Source: Lagopus muta
Lineage: Eukaryota; Chordata; Aves; Galliformes; Phasianidae
Reading direction: 5' to 3'
NCBI RefSeq assembly: GCF_023343835.1
Contig: NC_064437.1
Location: forward strand, 53,270,972-53,334,971
Length of the DNA: 64,000 nucleotides
The notes under the pieces: model-generated
Databases searched by the model: none
Told to the model about the DNA's origin: nothing
What the model saw: only the letters and a program-made list of their open reading frames with translations
Shown: positions 32,741-47,700 of the stretch, piece after piece
Layout: the number at the start of each line of letters is the position of its first letter
How positions within the stretch are numbered: position 1 is the first letter of the stretch
Translations under genes and position numbers: made by a program

Positions 32741-35700
32741 ATTATGATCCAGAACATTCAGGACTCTGCAGAGGTAGGTCATACTGGCAGTGCTACCTGA
32801 GCAGAGTAGAGCTAACCTGTGAGATCCTTTTTACAGCAACAGTTCCAACAGAGAACAGGAGTGTCATCACACGCTCTGAGCTGCTCTTTTGAACTGAGGC
32901 AGTCTCCAGGCTCAATGAAAATACAGGAGCTGGGTGCTCAGCACTGCTGCCCATGCATTTCAGGACCTGCTTTCCATTCCTCCCTACATCCACTGCCATG
33001 TTGTCCATCCTGACTGTCACCAGAACAATTTAAGCCCTCTGGACTGCTCTTTGGGGACTCTTGGTCCAGCTCCTTGCAAAACTTCATTGGTAGAAAAAGC
33101 ACATCCCAAGCAATTAGACACAACACAACTGCTTCCCTAGCAAAGTGAAACTGATGAGAATAGCTGAATAAAATGTCCCATCTGCCAAGTTCCAAGTTTA
33201 AAGGGTGTTAGAAAGCCTGTTTAAAACCCTTCCAGCCCAGAAACAAAGGACCCTGTTTCCTACTGCAGGACTGGAGCACCTCCCCACTGAAGCAGTGAGG
33301 GTTATTCAAGACGTGGGCATGGCCTGGAATGGCCAGGGACTGATATACACCCTTTCCTGATCCAGTTGCAGGCCTGCTGCAATTCCCTTCAGCTCAGTAA
33401 AAAGAGGTATGTCACATCAGATCTCTGTCTAGTTCAGAGACATGCAGAATTGTTTCACACGTCCCTCTCCTCCAGGGCTATTTTTATCTTCTAAACAACA
33501 GCAATTTGCAAAAGACTCAGCTAGGGAGCAAAGATCCAGCTCAGCTACCAGCAAAGGGACAAATCATCCCGTGTCCCTGAACCGCAATGCAGCACGCACA
33601 CAGGTTAGACAACAAAGGCGATCCTATCCCTCCCACCTCAGGCTTTTTAGCAAGGCCAGCCCCAGAAATGTTGCAGAACTGCTAACCTTACTGCCTGTGC
33701 TCACGGCCACCACTGCCCACCTGCCATCACCAGGGGACCGTGCCTTTGGATGGAAAGGCAGGGGCATATCCAGCTTGCCTCCTTGCCCCAGCCTCAAACC
33801 TCAGCCAGAGCAGAGAATGGTTCCTAAGCCACCGGCAACACACTGCCTTCAGGGAGAAAAACGGGGGTCAGATTGTCCTATGCACAAATGATTCCTTTGT
33901 TAGTGAAATACTGCCCTCAGACAACGCTGCACCAGGACAGGGGGAACTGGACATCAGCCCCAGTCCCTCATGCTTGGGACTTTGGCAGAGGAGAGCTTAA
34001 CTTTTCACTGAATAGCATTCCTCAACCAAGCAGATGTTAAAGGAGACTACAATGCACATCCAGCTTTCAGAGGGTTAGCAGAGCAGGCAGGAGAGAACAG
34101 AGATGGATTTGGCTCATCACAGTCAAATTTCAAGGGTCCTCTCTCCAAAAGAATGGTCAGAACAGCCAAAAGCTGCAGTGGTGTGGGGAGTGAGGTCTGG
34201 CGTTTCTGTCGCTCTTCAGAGCTGAATGCTTTACAAAGGCCTAGCAATGGAGATGGATTTCAGCGGGAGAGCAGCAGCCTCCTCCCCACCCACCCTCCCA
34301 CCCTGAGGTGACTCTCCCAGCAGGGTGAACTGTGGCTGTAAGTCTTCTGCTTAACAGCAAAGCAACACGTTCTGGCAACATCTTAAATATATTCACAGGA
34401 CATCTGTGACTGGGTTTGGAGGGAAACCAAACAGGGTAAAGGGAAGGGGAGTGAATAGGAAAACGGGGATGAGGGAGGAAAGGGATGGATGGAGAGGTTT
34501 AAAAATGTTATTAGTTCACGAAAGATAAAAGTCATCTTCTGATTTAGCAGCACTTTAGCAGTCAGCCACGCTGAGTAGACCCTGTCTGAGATCAACCGCA
34601 TGCCAACTTTGTTCCAGAAACAAGTCTGAGAGCCTTCTCTCTTCGGCAAGTATTGGTTACGTGGATAGTTCTTTTGTCCTGGCATTGGCAGATAATATAA
34701 ATACTGCAGCTTAAATGAGTCCTGAGAACAAAAAAGAGAAGAAACCAAACAAACCCCATTTGTACTAAGCCTTTCAATGATTGAAAATAACGTCTTACTG
34801 ATCAGAGTGTTTGAGAAAATCAAGGCAGCTGATGTGACAGCCCTGACACATCACTGCGTATTTACTCATCAAACAAGATATAAGATGTGCTCCAGAACAG
34901 AGCATTTTCATGGAAAAATGTCACTGAGAACACTCCCTGCAGAAGCCTGCCAGCTCCTCTGTCTTTTTTCTCAAGCTACTAACAGCAGTGGTACCCATCA
35001 CAGTGGGCAATCATGCCATGCCACTCTGATTACAGACATCAGATCCACTCTGCAACTGACCCAAACTTAAGAAACACAATTTCCTCCCCATACTATGTTG
35101 GCCAAGACAAAGGGATAAGGCAATAAGCAAACCAGCCAGGCTCAGACATGAGCAATTTACACCCATGCTGTAGCAAAAGAAGTGCTGGGCCCAGTTAGTA
35201 AATGATTTTGCATATTGATGCACCTCGACTTAATTTGCCCGGTCTTGTGCCTCAGTGCCTCCTCCCTTAGCCAAACAGTTCTCTTGAATCAGCTTGCTGC
35301 AGAGTGAGAAGGATGGTCACCACTTCAGCAGGAGGGAATAAAGCTGATGCCTCTTGGCAAAACGCTCCTGCCTGGTGAAACTGCCCAGGGTCAGGCCATC
35401 TGCACCTCTTGTTAGGCAGCAGCTGCTCTACTCGCTCTGCAGAAACCCTTCCTCCTTCTAGACAGCAGTAATAGCTGATTTAATTATTGATGATGATGGA
35501 CAGTGGAGGAGTTCTTCAGGGGAGCTCACGGACACCGCATGTCACAAATATTTGGATAAAGGCCTTCTTGCAAGGCAACAGAAACCACTCCTTTCCTTTT
35601 ACAGGACACTGCAGTTACTGTCCAATCAAAATGAGAAATACTGATAGACCCAGCTACGTATTCGAGCTGCATGCTCACATTACATCCAGTGTCATCTCTG

Positions 35701-35745
35701 AGATAATTTTTACCTGTGCGAGTGTGAGGTACAGTGTACTGTTAT

Positions 35746-38700
35746 TTATCTTGAGATGTAGGTGTATGTTCTGGATGGGGAACGAGTGGATTCTGCTTGG
35801 GCAGCTGGGTCATTCAGAAAATCCCAGATGAGGATGGTGTCATCGTGTGAGCTGCTGACGATCTGGAACTCGTCAAACTGAAGTCGAAAAACTCTTCCAG
35901 AATGCTCCTAAATGGAAGACACGGCATGTGAATTCACAAATTCTAGCATTATATTAATTTCTCAGTCAATAAACCTCTTATGACACATCGTCCAGCCCCA
36001 GAACTAAACCACCCTTGGTGAAACAAGCTTGCTATATCTGCATTCTTGGCTCGCCAGGAATTTTACATTACATTTATCGCATTACTCCTTCAGTCCCCAT
36101 GAATGCACTGTGAACAAACCGAGCTCCCTCCACCATACAAGGCAGCCTTGTGAGGCTGATGGGAGCAATGCCTGCCTTGTTCTTTGGCTCCTTCCTGAAA
36201 TCACGGTGTTCCCAGATGCAGTAGGTTACAGGGGGATTAGGATTTTTCAGTCAAGGCTTGGCACCACTGCTACTGCTCAAGAGGGGAGAGCTTAATACTG
36301 GAGGACACTAAGGAGCCTGTTGTAAAGTCCAGTGACACAGTAATAATTCCTCTTAAGTAGTTCTAAAAATATGATCTAGAAAGAGCATTCTTTATAGCCT
36401 GCATTTTGCTCAGAGGCTGAGTGGAAATGGCATGATGATTTGGCAACAGTTCAGACTATAATTAACAGAAGGTAGCAGAAAGATCCTGGATATCAAAAAG
36501 CAAATCCACTAGGCCTTCCCTTTTGTGCTAGGCACTTTTTCCTGGTGCTTACTGCCACAGGAGTGAGCAGCATTCTCCTGAGGAAAAAGAGGACACCATG
36601 CAGGCAGGACAAGCCCTCTCTCTCTAATACATTTCTCTGTGGTTCCCTGTGGCCTAAGGTCAGGAAAAAATGCTTAGAAGCATTTTATAGCTTTTTCAAA
36701 TATTTGCACAAAAGAGAATTGTTAGCTACAAAAAAGGAAGCCTGTGTCTTATGGCACAGGACTCTGAAAATACAGCTTGGTTTGAAAGCATGGAGAGAAC
36801 AGAACAGCTGCCTTAAAGGGAGCCTCTAAAGCTCCAAATTAAATATACACACTCCAAAATCAGATTCTGTTTTTATGACAATTTTGTTATAGAAGCCCAA
36901 CCATTGGGACCTTCCTGATCTTCTGACCCAATAAGTGTACCTGATAAGCACTTCATGGGCTTCTACTCAGTTCCAAAAAGAAAAGTATTTCCAGATCTTG
37001 TTTTGCATCAGTGAAGCAAAGCAGCAGTTGCTAAAAAAGTACCACAACAATAACCAGATCCACCGAGGGACCCTTAACAAAGGCACCAAGAGAGAGGTAT
37101 TTCTACAAACTGTTCTGAAAAGTCCTTTTCCTCCCAGCTCCTGGAGGCTAAGTCAGACTGCCCCAGAAGTTCCACACAGCCCTCCCCAGCACGGTTGCAG
37201 TGGCAATAAGCAGGCTGCACGCCCTGAGCTCAGGCTGCAGGGAGCTGGGCCCTTCAGCTCAGAAGGAGAGTTGTGCTGTTTGCTTATTCTGCGCCTGGAA
37301 AGCTTCTGTGACACTTGTGTGGCCGCTGCTCCAGCTCACGGGAGGGACCTGGCATGCAGCGAGCATTTGTTATCTGTGCACTTTCCTCCTACTGTTTGAA
37401 AATTGAACACGAGCAGCAGGAGACTCACGATGTTCATTGTGCAGCCAGGTTTAATTTTGGAGGCCGAGAGAAGAGAGGGAAAAAAAAAACAGCTATGGGT
37501 AAGCGTGTATAAGGACGCCCTGTTGCCATAAACATGAAAAGCCCTAAAAGCACTACAACAGCCTCCTCTGCCCCTCCTCTTCTGGCTTCCTCCATTGCTA
37601 TCAGAAAGGGATTTATGAGTATCCACGTGTTGAGATTCCTACAGTGTTTCCATCCCACCGCTTCTGATTTATAATACAATTAGCTGGGGCACTCTGGCTG
37701 TCCACTGCTGGAAAATGCAGAGGAAATCGCACCAGTGAAATTAAGTCTACAGGTTACTAGGCACACATTTGTCTCGGGCTGGAGCAGAAACACCACTAAT
37801 GTCACGCTGAAGTCTTGGACTCCTGGGATACGTGTTCATGGGCACAGAGTTATTCCACAGTTTGCAGCTGGGTGGCTGACGACAAAAGGGTTTTCTGGAC
37901 TTCAGCCACAAAACTATTTGTAGTTTTCTTCGGCTACCAAGGAGGTTTTTCAGCACAGTACCTGCAGCCATCCAAGGCTCTCACCGACTCTTACTTTGCA
38001 GCTTATGGTCCAAATACAGGATTGGAAAAGAGCTAGTGTGGCTTAATGACCTACTGCCTGTCAACCCTCAAAGCCTGTGCAAAATGTGAAGCAAAATACT
38101 TTAGTGAAATCTACAGCAACTGTAGCAGTTTGGGTGGTAGATGAGGGTGTGGGACAGCTAGAGCAGCAGCAGGTCTGATGTCCACCACACTCCAACATCA
38201 TCCAAAAATTTATTTGCTAAAAGAAAACAATAATTCATTACTTCTTTTTCAACATGGATTCAGCACTGGACCAAAATCTTTCTGTAACCCCGGCGTAAGT
38301 CTGTCAGAGCAGAAACAGCAAACATGTCAGAGGAATGCTGAAGGAATAGGAATAGGAAGCACCCCATGGCCTTGGCTGTGCTGGTGTTTTTGTCACAACC
38401 TTCCTGCATCATTCTAAGATCAGTGCAGAGCCACTGTTAAGCATGATGGTGAATGCTGTGAACACTCATGCAGTGACATTTTTATCACGCTATCATCAGA
38501 CCTGCGCTAAATATCACTGGAGAGCATCAGAAGCTGCTGTTTAAGGATGAGGCAATCTCACTGTCTGTTCCAGTCCGTAGCCCTTCTCTCCTTAAACACA
38601 CACAAGCCACTGAAATGCAATGCAAAGGTTGCTTTTGTGTTCTCCCCCCTCCTCCCTCAAATTTGAAATTTACTTTTCTTTAAGAAATTCCCTGTCAACA

Positions 38701-41700
38701 GCTCATGGGAATAGGCCCACTAAAGTAAAGCCACTAACACATGGATTCCAAAGTCTCAAAAATGACTTAGTTTTTAACTTCCAAACAACAAACCAGATCT
38801 CTAGAAATGACTTCTGGATCCTGCAGGCTGGTGCTAAAATAACTTGGATTTCTGAAGCTCAAGACAGCCCTGAGCAAGAACATTTTCCTGCTCCCTTTCC
38901 AGCACCCCTACCCAAAGCTCTTACCACAAGGGTTCGTAAGCAGAGTGTCCCTGCTGGAGCACGGGGGTCCAAAGCAGCCACCAGATCCCATACCTTAATT
39001 TTCCTAGTAGTGAAAAAACAGAGAAACACCATGGCTCTGTTAAAAAGAAAAGATGAAGTGCTCACAGAAAACAAAAAAAAGCAGTTAGTGCAGCCGAGCT
39101 GATACAGCAGCTCAAGGAAAGCTACAGAAATCTTTCTGCTCCTGAAATGTGGTTCTTGCTCTTCTCCTCTGTAATGCTCATACAGCTTCAAGGGAGAAAA
39201 TAATACGCTGTTGACAAGATAAAATATAAAAAAGCAGGCAATAATAACTAAAAGAAACATACAGGAGGGTTAATGAACACTAGTCCTAGTGACAAATGGA
39301 TCAGAAGACAACCACAGAAGGCAAACACTGTTCTTAGCAATGGTTGAGCTAGAAGATGTTTCGGATCAAATCTGTCTGATATTCTTAGGAGCTAAAGAAA
39401 TGGACCACATGCATCAAATCCCACTGAGTCTTTAAAAAAGAAAATACAACACCGGGTGTACTTTGTAGAATCAGCCTGACTCACTGGCCTTGACCAGGAC
39501 CTCTGGGTATGAGGGACAAGAAATTTAATTTCTGTGAGGAAGATCCAGCAAATTCGTATGAGAGACACTGAGAAAGACAGGAGGATCCAACACATTAGCT
39601 AGCCTCACCCATCGTACGCCCCGCTGACTATCCTCTTGTTGTCAAAGCGGATGCATCTCACCAGCTCTTCGTGGCCTTCCAGAACTCGCAAACACGCCCC
39701 ACACTCGATATCCCACAGCCTGGAAGAGATCAGGAAGAAGCACTGAGAATTTCTGATCATTTCAAAGAAATGTTTGGTCTTTGCTTGTAGTTAATGAAAA
39801 CTAGGAAATAAAGTCTATGATGAAGCAACAAAGAACAAACAAACTCCTTTTCCTGCAGTTCAATAGATGCCATGTTTTTCAACAAGACTCTGTCACGTGG
39901 CAGCATCATATGGGGGATTACCCAAACATTTTAAGATCAGCCACGCTCACCATCTACTATCCTCATGAGGAGCCTGACTTTATTTTAAGTCAGTTTTTCA
40001 CAAAAGTGTCTTTCTTTGATTTGAAGATGTTAAGTGAGAGAGACTCATCAGTCCTCCTGGAACCTTGTTCCACAGGTAAAAGCACCTGAACAAGGCACAC
40101 GTCCCTGTCTATGCCTATTTCTCATTTGGAGACTAACGTCAGACGAATTGTGGATACAGTAGTGAAAGGAACTAACAAGCCCTTTATATTTGTCACTTTC
40201 TCCCACTGAAGGTGTATTTGCTCTGTAATGAAGACAACTTATGCATAAGCTAAAATGGGCATTTTGTGTTTATTTATTCATAATGCATTTTCTTCCGGTG
40301 GTCAAACCATTTTTTAAGAAATAAGCCTATATGCTTTTGATACTTTTGTCAGCTCTTTGAGGGGATTGCCAGTTAGAACAGATGAAGAAAAATCATTTGC
40401 CAACATGAACTGAAATTCTTGACTTGTATCACCTACAGGTGTTCCACCTCCAGATGACATAAACTTGGTTCACAACAAAAGGAATCTTTCAATGCCAGTA
40501 TCTGCTGAGGCTCTGACACACAGCTGAGAAAAAGCAGTCACAGATGTTTGTGAATGCTCGTTCAATTAGAGTTCAGACTGACAGGGACTGCATGGTAGTG
40601 AGGTTCATGGTTCACGGAATTTGTCTGGATGACACCACACAAAGAAGTACAGCTGCTGTGGGGTCAGGTCACTTTTCCTTGAGAAACTAAGAGAGATAAA
40701 TCGTCCCCACATATTTCAATCCTGAGGTCCCCCAGGGAATAATCCAGATCCCGTGGATGTGTGCACAAGGATGGTGGGTAATCATTTCATCTGTCCTGCC
40801 ACAACAAGCTGCTCTCGCTATGGACGACTGGGGAATGAACAGAACTCTTCCTATAACTGTACTGGGTAAGGGTTAGTTTATCATAGAATCATAAAGGTTG
40901 GAAAAGCCCACCATGATCACTGAGTCCAACCATCAACCCAACACACCATGGCCACTAAACCACGTTCCTAGGTGTTACACATCTGAGGCCAAAGAGGAGC
41001 AGATGATTCCTCAGTCTATGAAGCTGAGTGTTCATCAGTCTGTGAAGACTCCAATGGTTTTGCATTAGCACCAGCACCAGTTAAGGTCAGAGAAAATAAA
41101 CCCATGGTAAAGTTCAGCCAAAGGCACTCTGGCTGGCCAGAGAGCATTACGTCTCCTGCCAAGGACTGCAAACAGGATGCACAATGCCAGAAGTGAATTG
41201 GTGCAGAAAGGTCTGAAGCGCAATCTTGTGCCAGGGACTTTTGTGCCATGTGTTTCCACCCCTTGCCATCAATCCTGAGGTTGCCAGCAGCTTGGCAAGG
41301 CTGCATCACATTAACTTAGACTTGTATTATCAGGTTCTAGTTTGAGTTTTCACCTGAATTTGACTGTGATTAGAAAAGATGATCGCAGCCCTTAGCTCTG
41401 AGAGCAATGGGCTTCCACACACAAAAAGAGTAACTGCTGTGTAAGAACAGCATTTCTAGAATTGGTTCCAAGGGAACTTTCCAGATTTGGTAAGCTCCTC
41501 AAATTTCTACTTCTTTAAATAGTCAAAGGATCAAACAGAAACAAGACTGCCCTTAGGCTTGAGAACTAACTTAGAAATTTCGCTATGAAGTGAACACAGG
41601 CAAAGGAACAGCCACTCTTCCTTCCCAGAGCTTTGGGAGAACTTCTATAGTAGAACATCTCCAATTACCACGGCCTTTACTTCTCTTGACCTCCTGGCAG

Positions 41701-44700
41701 AGTAGGAAGATGAACAGGAGGCAGATGAGCCTGAATCCCCTTCTTCAAGAGTCCAGCAGCAGATCCTCGTGTGCACACAGTGGTGGTTGAATACATGCAC
41801 ATACGTGCACCCATGCCAGCCCTTCATTTAAAAGTGAACACAGAATGATACAGCTCATTTTTTTTTGCCTTGGCACTAGTGGCTAAGATACTTAATTGAC
41901 TGGATTAAAAATATATATATATTAAAATGATGGGCCACTTTCTTACTGGTAAAAATCAGCACAATAACAGTGATGCCTATGTAGCTGTATTCTTTCACAC
42001 TTGCGAGAACTCTCTCCTAAACCAAAAACCTAAGTCATTTTTATGCATGGAGTCTCTCTACAGAAGAAAGATACTGACTTCTCAGCTACTTCCTTAGATT
42101 CATGGTTGAAGAATGAGTAATCACACAGAGTCAGCTCCTTTTGCAAAAAAAAACAGTTTCCCCGTAACCGAGGAATGGCCAACTTCAAATTCAATACCAG
42201 AAGGCAATCCCTACTAAAGGCCAGCACAACATCTGGTATTTTACAATGGATTAAAATCAAACATGCAAAACACCAAGCCACCCACAGAGAGGACTTAGTA
42301 ACCTGCCCTTGCTTAATCACTCTTCCACTGACATGTGCCTTCTGCTAATGGCTGGGAGAAAGCTACGTGAACAGGTAAACCTTGTGCCTTGCCCACACAC
42401 AGCTGCCAAATCTGACTTCCATTAAGATTCACTGCCAACATTCTTGAAATTCTAGCACAGTTTATCTGTCAGTTAGGGATTTTGTCCAATGTAAGCATAA
42501 AAGTAATCACACTCCTCTTTAGCATTATCACTACACTGACATTTATTTTTATTAGTATTACTCATATTTTAGATCCTTCCCTAAATGGTGTAGCATTTAA
42601 CTATTTCTTACTCTGAGACCAAGTTTCACAGTACAGAAGCAGTGGGTTATTTTTTCCATCTGGAGTTTTTACTGCATATATGGTGCTACTCTTACACAAT
42701 GTCTATTAATACTTATTGCCTTGATAAAAGGACAGAAGCCCCAGCTCTCTAGCTCATGCTCTCAGGCAATCACACACTAAAACCTAGTGCAACAATCCAG
42801 TGATGACCATCAAAGGACCACCATTTTCCAGAACACAAAGCACAGAGAGGCACCGTTTTGCAAGCAAAGTCCACAAACATCTGCATGAATCATTCTCACT
42901 AAGGAAAATAAACTCCGACATCAAAAGTGAAGACTTTCTGCTTAGGCTGTCCAGACTTCCAGTTTTATCAGAAGGAACACAATTCTTCAAAGCAGTGAGC
43001 AATACAAAATGGAGGCTCCTCTTCCTCCTGCTTGAACAACAGCCGCTTCCCCACACAACTTACACTCCCATTCCAGCTTGCTCAGTACACCCAGAGATTA
43101 GTGGGACACCCCTCTGCCAGCAGCTGCTGGATGTAGGCAGAAATTCTGGCTCACGATACCAGAAGGAGTTAAATCTCAGATTGCAGCAAGGGCAGCTGGA
43201 GAAGTGCAAAAGGCAGCAAACTGAACTTCATGCTCTAAACCAGCTGTTCCAAACTTAACCCGGTGCCAAGTACCACAAGAAGAGCTTGGCCAGAGCCCAG
43301 GAGGATTTCTGCAGAGGATTAAATGCCTCTTACTGCAAATCTGACCCCTTTAACTAGACACATAGCCCAATTAAAATATCACAAGAGGACATCACAGAAA
43401 GTGTTACTTGCCAGCTCTTTCATACACCAGAATTGTCAGAGCAATGCAACTTGTTGATTAGTATAGGACTCCTGAGATACAGAGAATGAAAGACAACACA
43501 GTAAAACAGACTTCTAATATCTCTTCCCAGTAGTTCCCAATGTTCTCTACCAAAGGAAGCATATTTCAAGGAAGACAAGGGTACAGAGCACTTTGCTTGT
43601 CTAACCTCCATGCATCCCAGGGATTCAGAGACAACATGCTTGCAAAGAACTCTGCAACGGGGAGTGTGTCTCTCACCTGATAGTATTATCTGAAGAGCCG
43701 CTCACTACTAGCCTGTCTCTGTACTGCAGACATGCAATGCCTCGTTTGTGGCCATTTAAGGTGCGCACAAATTCGCAGGTACTAGTGTTCCATACCTGTG
43801 ACAGGAAAGGTGAAACCACACAGAGACAAAATTATTAAGAAGAGACTAACAAAAGATGGTATCTGTATGATACAGAGGTGCACCTAGAATGTTCTTAATT
43901 GAACACACTTCCGTAAGAACAGGAAAATTACCCCTCTGATGACTTGTGACTATTGCCTGAAAGTGTTCACAGCTTGGGACACAGCACATAGAAGGTTTTT
44001 GTCATACTGTACTAGAATTAGCTTCCAAAAACAGTCTTCGGCCTGAGAGTGATTTAGTCTACACAGGAACTGGATTTTCCTCAGTTTTAATGCAGCAGAT
44101 CCGGATCATAGCAGTAACACTCAAAGGACTCCTACTCAGTCACCTTTGCTTTTGCCCCCGTGTTGCCTTCTGACGACTCTTTGTATTACCAATGCTGAAA
44201 CAGATTGTGGAACCAGTCAAATTGAAAAAGAACACAGGGAAAAAGGAGTCCTTTTTCAACTGCATCTGCACCGGGGTCTGACTTGCCATACAGCTCTGTC
44301 AACGAGACACACAAGCTCAACAGATGAGGGATGAGTGGAAATGAGCAGGAAGAATACTGCTTCTAAAGGAAGATCAGTGTAATAACAGCCAAAGACTGTT
44401 CCTTGTCTGGTCATTGCTTTTTGTTAGTAAATACTCAATGCTGCAAATAAACAAGCCTTCAAAAAAATACCTCACCTTTATGGTTCTGTCACCTGACGCT
44501 GATACGATGTACTTGTCATCAAAGTCCACTACGTTGACAGCAGCACGGTGCCCTACGAGCACCCTCCTCAGGGTGATGTCTGTTGGTGAAGCCATGTCCC
44601 ACACAGCAATGGAACGGTCTTTGGAACACGTCACCATCATGCCGTTATTGAAGCGGAGGTGCAGTACTGCTTCACAGTGGTGAATCAGTGTGTTCAGCAT

Positions 44701-47700
44701 CTCGCCTGCGTTCACGTCCCACACCCTGCAGTTTCAGATTTCAAACCAGAGAGGAGAGAGTTAAAAGAATGTACAGTAGTTTTTCTGCAGAGGGAGAAAG
44801 GGAAGGGGAGAGGTAATTAACTCTCTAGCAATATTAGAGATGCAAATGCCACAGGTTATAGCTAAATCTATTAAATATTTCATTAAAAGATATGTTACAT
44901 AAACCTGTTGATTACGCACATATTGAGACAGTCCAGCAGCCAAAATCCCTGCAATGCAGTTAACACCATAAAAACAACCCAGCCAGAAAAACAAAAAAAA
45001 ATAAAAAAAGCATTCCTTAATTAAGAGAATTTCGTGCTCAAGAAAAGGTATGAGATTGACAGCCCTAGAGACTGACGTCTCCTGGTCAGGTCAGCCTACC
45101 ATTCTCCATTCCCAGACACTGACTGCTTAAACGTGACCTGTGGAGAAGGAAGTTCAGAGATAGGTTTCATTTTTTACTTCTCTCACAGGACTATCATCTC
45201 ATAGGATAACTTACACAGAGGCGAAGACAAGGTTATGCCTTTCAAACAAATGTAATTGCTACAAGTTGCACAATGGGCTGCTTTTACTCTGCAATGCATC
45301 TGGTACACAGCTACATCCTAAGAATGTGCTGAATACCCAAATTAAGACAGAACATTCATGTTGATTTAATGTTATTGGAACCAACTGTTTGTACCGAAAG
45401 ATCATTTAAGATGAAAACTACTCAAAGGCTTCATATGGAACTTCTAGGACTTGAAATTAAGATTTTAATCCTCAAAAACGTTTTGGGCTGTCCTGTTTGC
45501 AGGCTTTTTTCATTCTCCACAAAGAGATTTCTTTTGGCACTATCACACCTGTATCCCACACACACTGTGTGAGAGCAGAAAATGGCTGCATCATTAGGCA
45601 GATCACACTGTAAAAGCTGAAACTTTCCTCTGCCAATATGGTGAGCAGTTAGAAAAGGCAAGATGTGAGAAAGGATTCTAATGCCTCATTTTCTAATGCA
45701 TAGAAGCTGAAGCAAGTCAACTTCTGGTTTATAAATGAGAAAGGAAAGTACACTTCCAATTACAAAATGCAAAGTTAAAAAGACTGCAGACTGCAGACCT
45801 GAGCCATTAGCATACAAGCAGTTTGCAGACAAGGTTGCCAAACTGAACAGGAGCTGGAGACCTACTGACTTCTCTGGACAAGTGCATCCCTGAGCTCTCG
45901 GAAGCATTAAGATCCCATCTGTACTGTCTATTGGACAAAGCCCCTCTTTTTGAGGAGACCCAAGGATAAAAGTGATGCATCCTATGTGCCCTGGGGGTCT
46001 GCACAAACGTTTATAGCTACAGTGGAAAACAAAGTATTTCTGGGCAAGTAGCCAGTCTGCAATTTGGCCTTCCTGGCCTGATATGGAAAATGATAGTGTT
46101 TGTTACAGAAATAAGCATCTCCTTTTGCAACCTGTATTTAGCACTGAGCAGTTCTCACACAAAAATTCTGGATTTCTACAAATATTAGGATCCCAAAACC
46201 TAACAACACCATACATGCATCACGTGTAAAGTACTAAATGAAATGGTCACTCGTTTAACAGTGGTAGTTTGCATGCAGCACAGTGATAACCATGAGCAGC
46301 CTGCAGCCATAGGAACACATGGTAATAGCTTCAGAAAAGGCCATTGGCACAGCTTTTTTGTCATCTGTAACTTCACTGCATGGGCATCGCTGATTCTCTG
46401 ACAAAAAGAGGATATGCAACAGCATGGAGAAGACAGGCTTGCTCCTCTGTGTCCAAGTTCATATTGCAACTCACTAATTCGAATGTGCCTGTATTTACAC
46501 TGCAGGATTTAGGCTCTCTGTGATCCTGTAATATGTCTAGTGGACTTTACATCTGCATAGTGAAAATGTGCACTGCATGTGCTGACTTAAGTGTCCAGCC
46601 TCTTAATGAAGACTGGAAAGGAAACAAAGTTAGAAAGACCAGGAAGAAACGTCATGCTGAAACTTAATTAAAACTCACAGGAGATCTAGTCACACATCTT
46701 TGTTAAAATTAAGGGACAACAGCTGACTAATCCTTCAAGCTTGCTTTGAGTACTTAACCAACTTTAAAAAGTTATTCCTATGGAGGATGTAAAAGCATTC
46801 CCAGGGAGTGTCCAAACAAGCAGCACCTTGGTGAAATGCCAAATTGTTTTCCTAAGTCATCTTGACCTTGGCTGACCTTTGCTTAGGTTGTCATTTCTCC
46901 TTGACAACCACTCGTGTGGACATCTGATAAACAAGGACAGTGCACTCCTGAGCAAATGTGCTGAACTAGATTATGGAGGTAATTGAACAGCACAGATTTA
47001 AGAAAAGATCACTTCAGCAGCTCACAAAGCTGAACTTTCTGAAGCAAATGGAAGCTCTGAATCACAAGCACACACCTGACAGTCGAGTCTGAAGATCCAG
47101 TGATAATCACCCGTTCATCATACTGCAGGCACAGGACAGAACCCGTGTGTCCAGTGAGAATTCGCTTGCATTCTAATGTATTTTTATCCCAGATCTAGGA
47201 GAGAGCAAACATTACAAAACAGACAGCTAAGGAAGGTTTACATCATACTTTAAGCACCTACTGCTTAAAAAACTGGTCTGTTTTTCACTACAACGGATCA
47301 TCTACACTGCAGGCAGAACTACCTCAGTGGCATGGGCTCATTGCTGTGGTGACATGCAGGCTGGTGTAACATGCTAGCATCTTTTGTATTACTGGGTTTG
47401 CTCTGAATACTGGCCTTACCTCCTCATTAATGCAGAGTAGTTATATAATCTGTAATTACTGACTGAAAAGTCAACTAACGAATTATGTTCAGAAAGAAAA
47501 CAAAGTCTCTTTTGACTAATATAAGAGGTATACATGTTGCTTAGGCAAGAGGTGAAGGAAAAGGATAGTTTAGCAACAAGAGGTTGGAGAAGTGCCACTG
47601 AAATCAGGACACTACTGTTTATGGCACTAGCATTATGTGCCATTGGCATGTCATTCTGGAGAGTTCTCACCTTGATAGTGTTGTCTCGTAGGCCACTGAC

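Larger units (their letters stand above)
29640..35745 (-). other. BTRC: BTRC 3' untranslated region and 3' flank (end uncertain)
   Basis: This DNA follows the BTRC stop codon (35748-35746) on the minus strand. Human BTRC mRNA has a long 3' UTR of about 4 kb, so much of this is expected to be transcribed. Canonical AATAAA hexamers on the minus strand lie at 32740-32735 and 30149-30144, giving 3' UTRs of about 3.0 or 5.6 kb. The AT-rich 29640-29830 could also be a conserved 3' end. There is an A-rich run at 31136-31165. I see no other gene here. Confidence 0.5.
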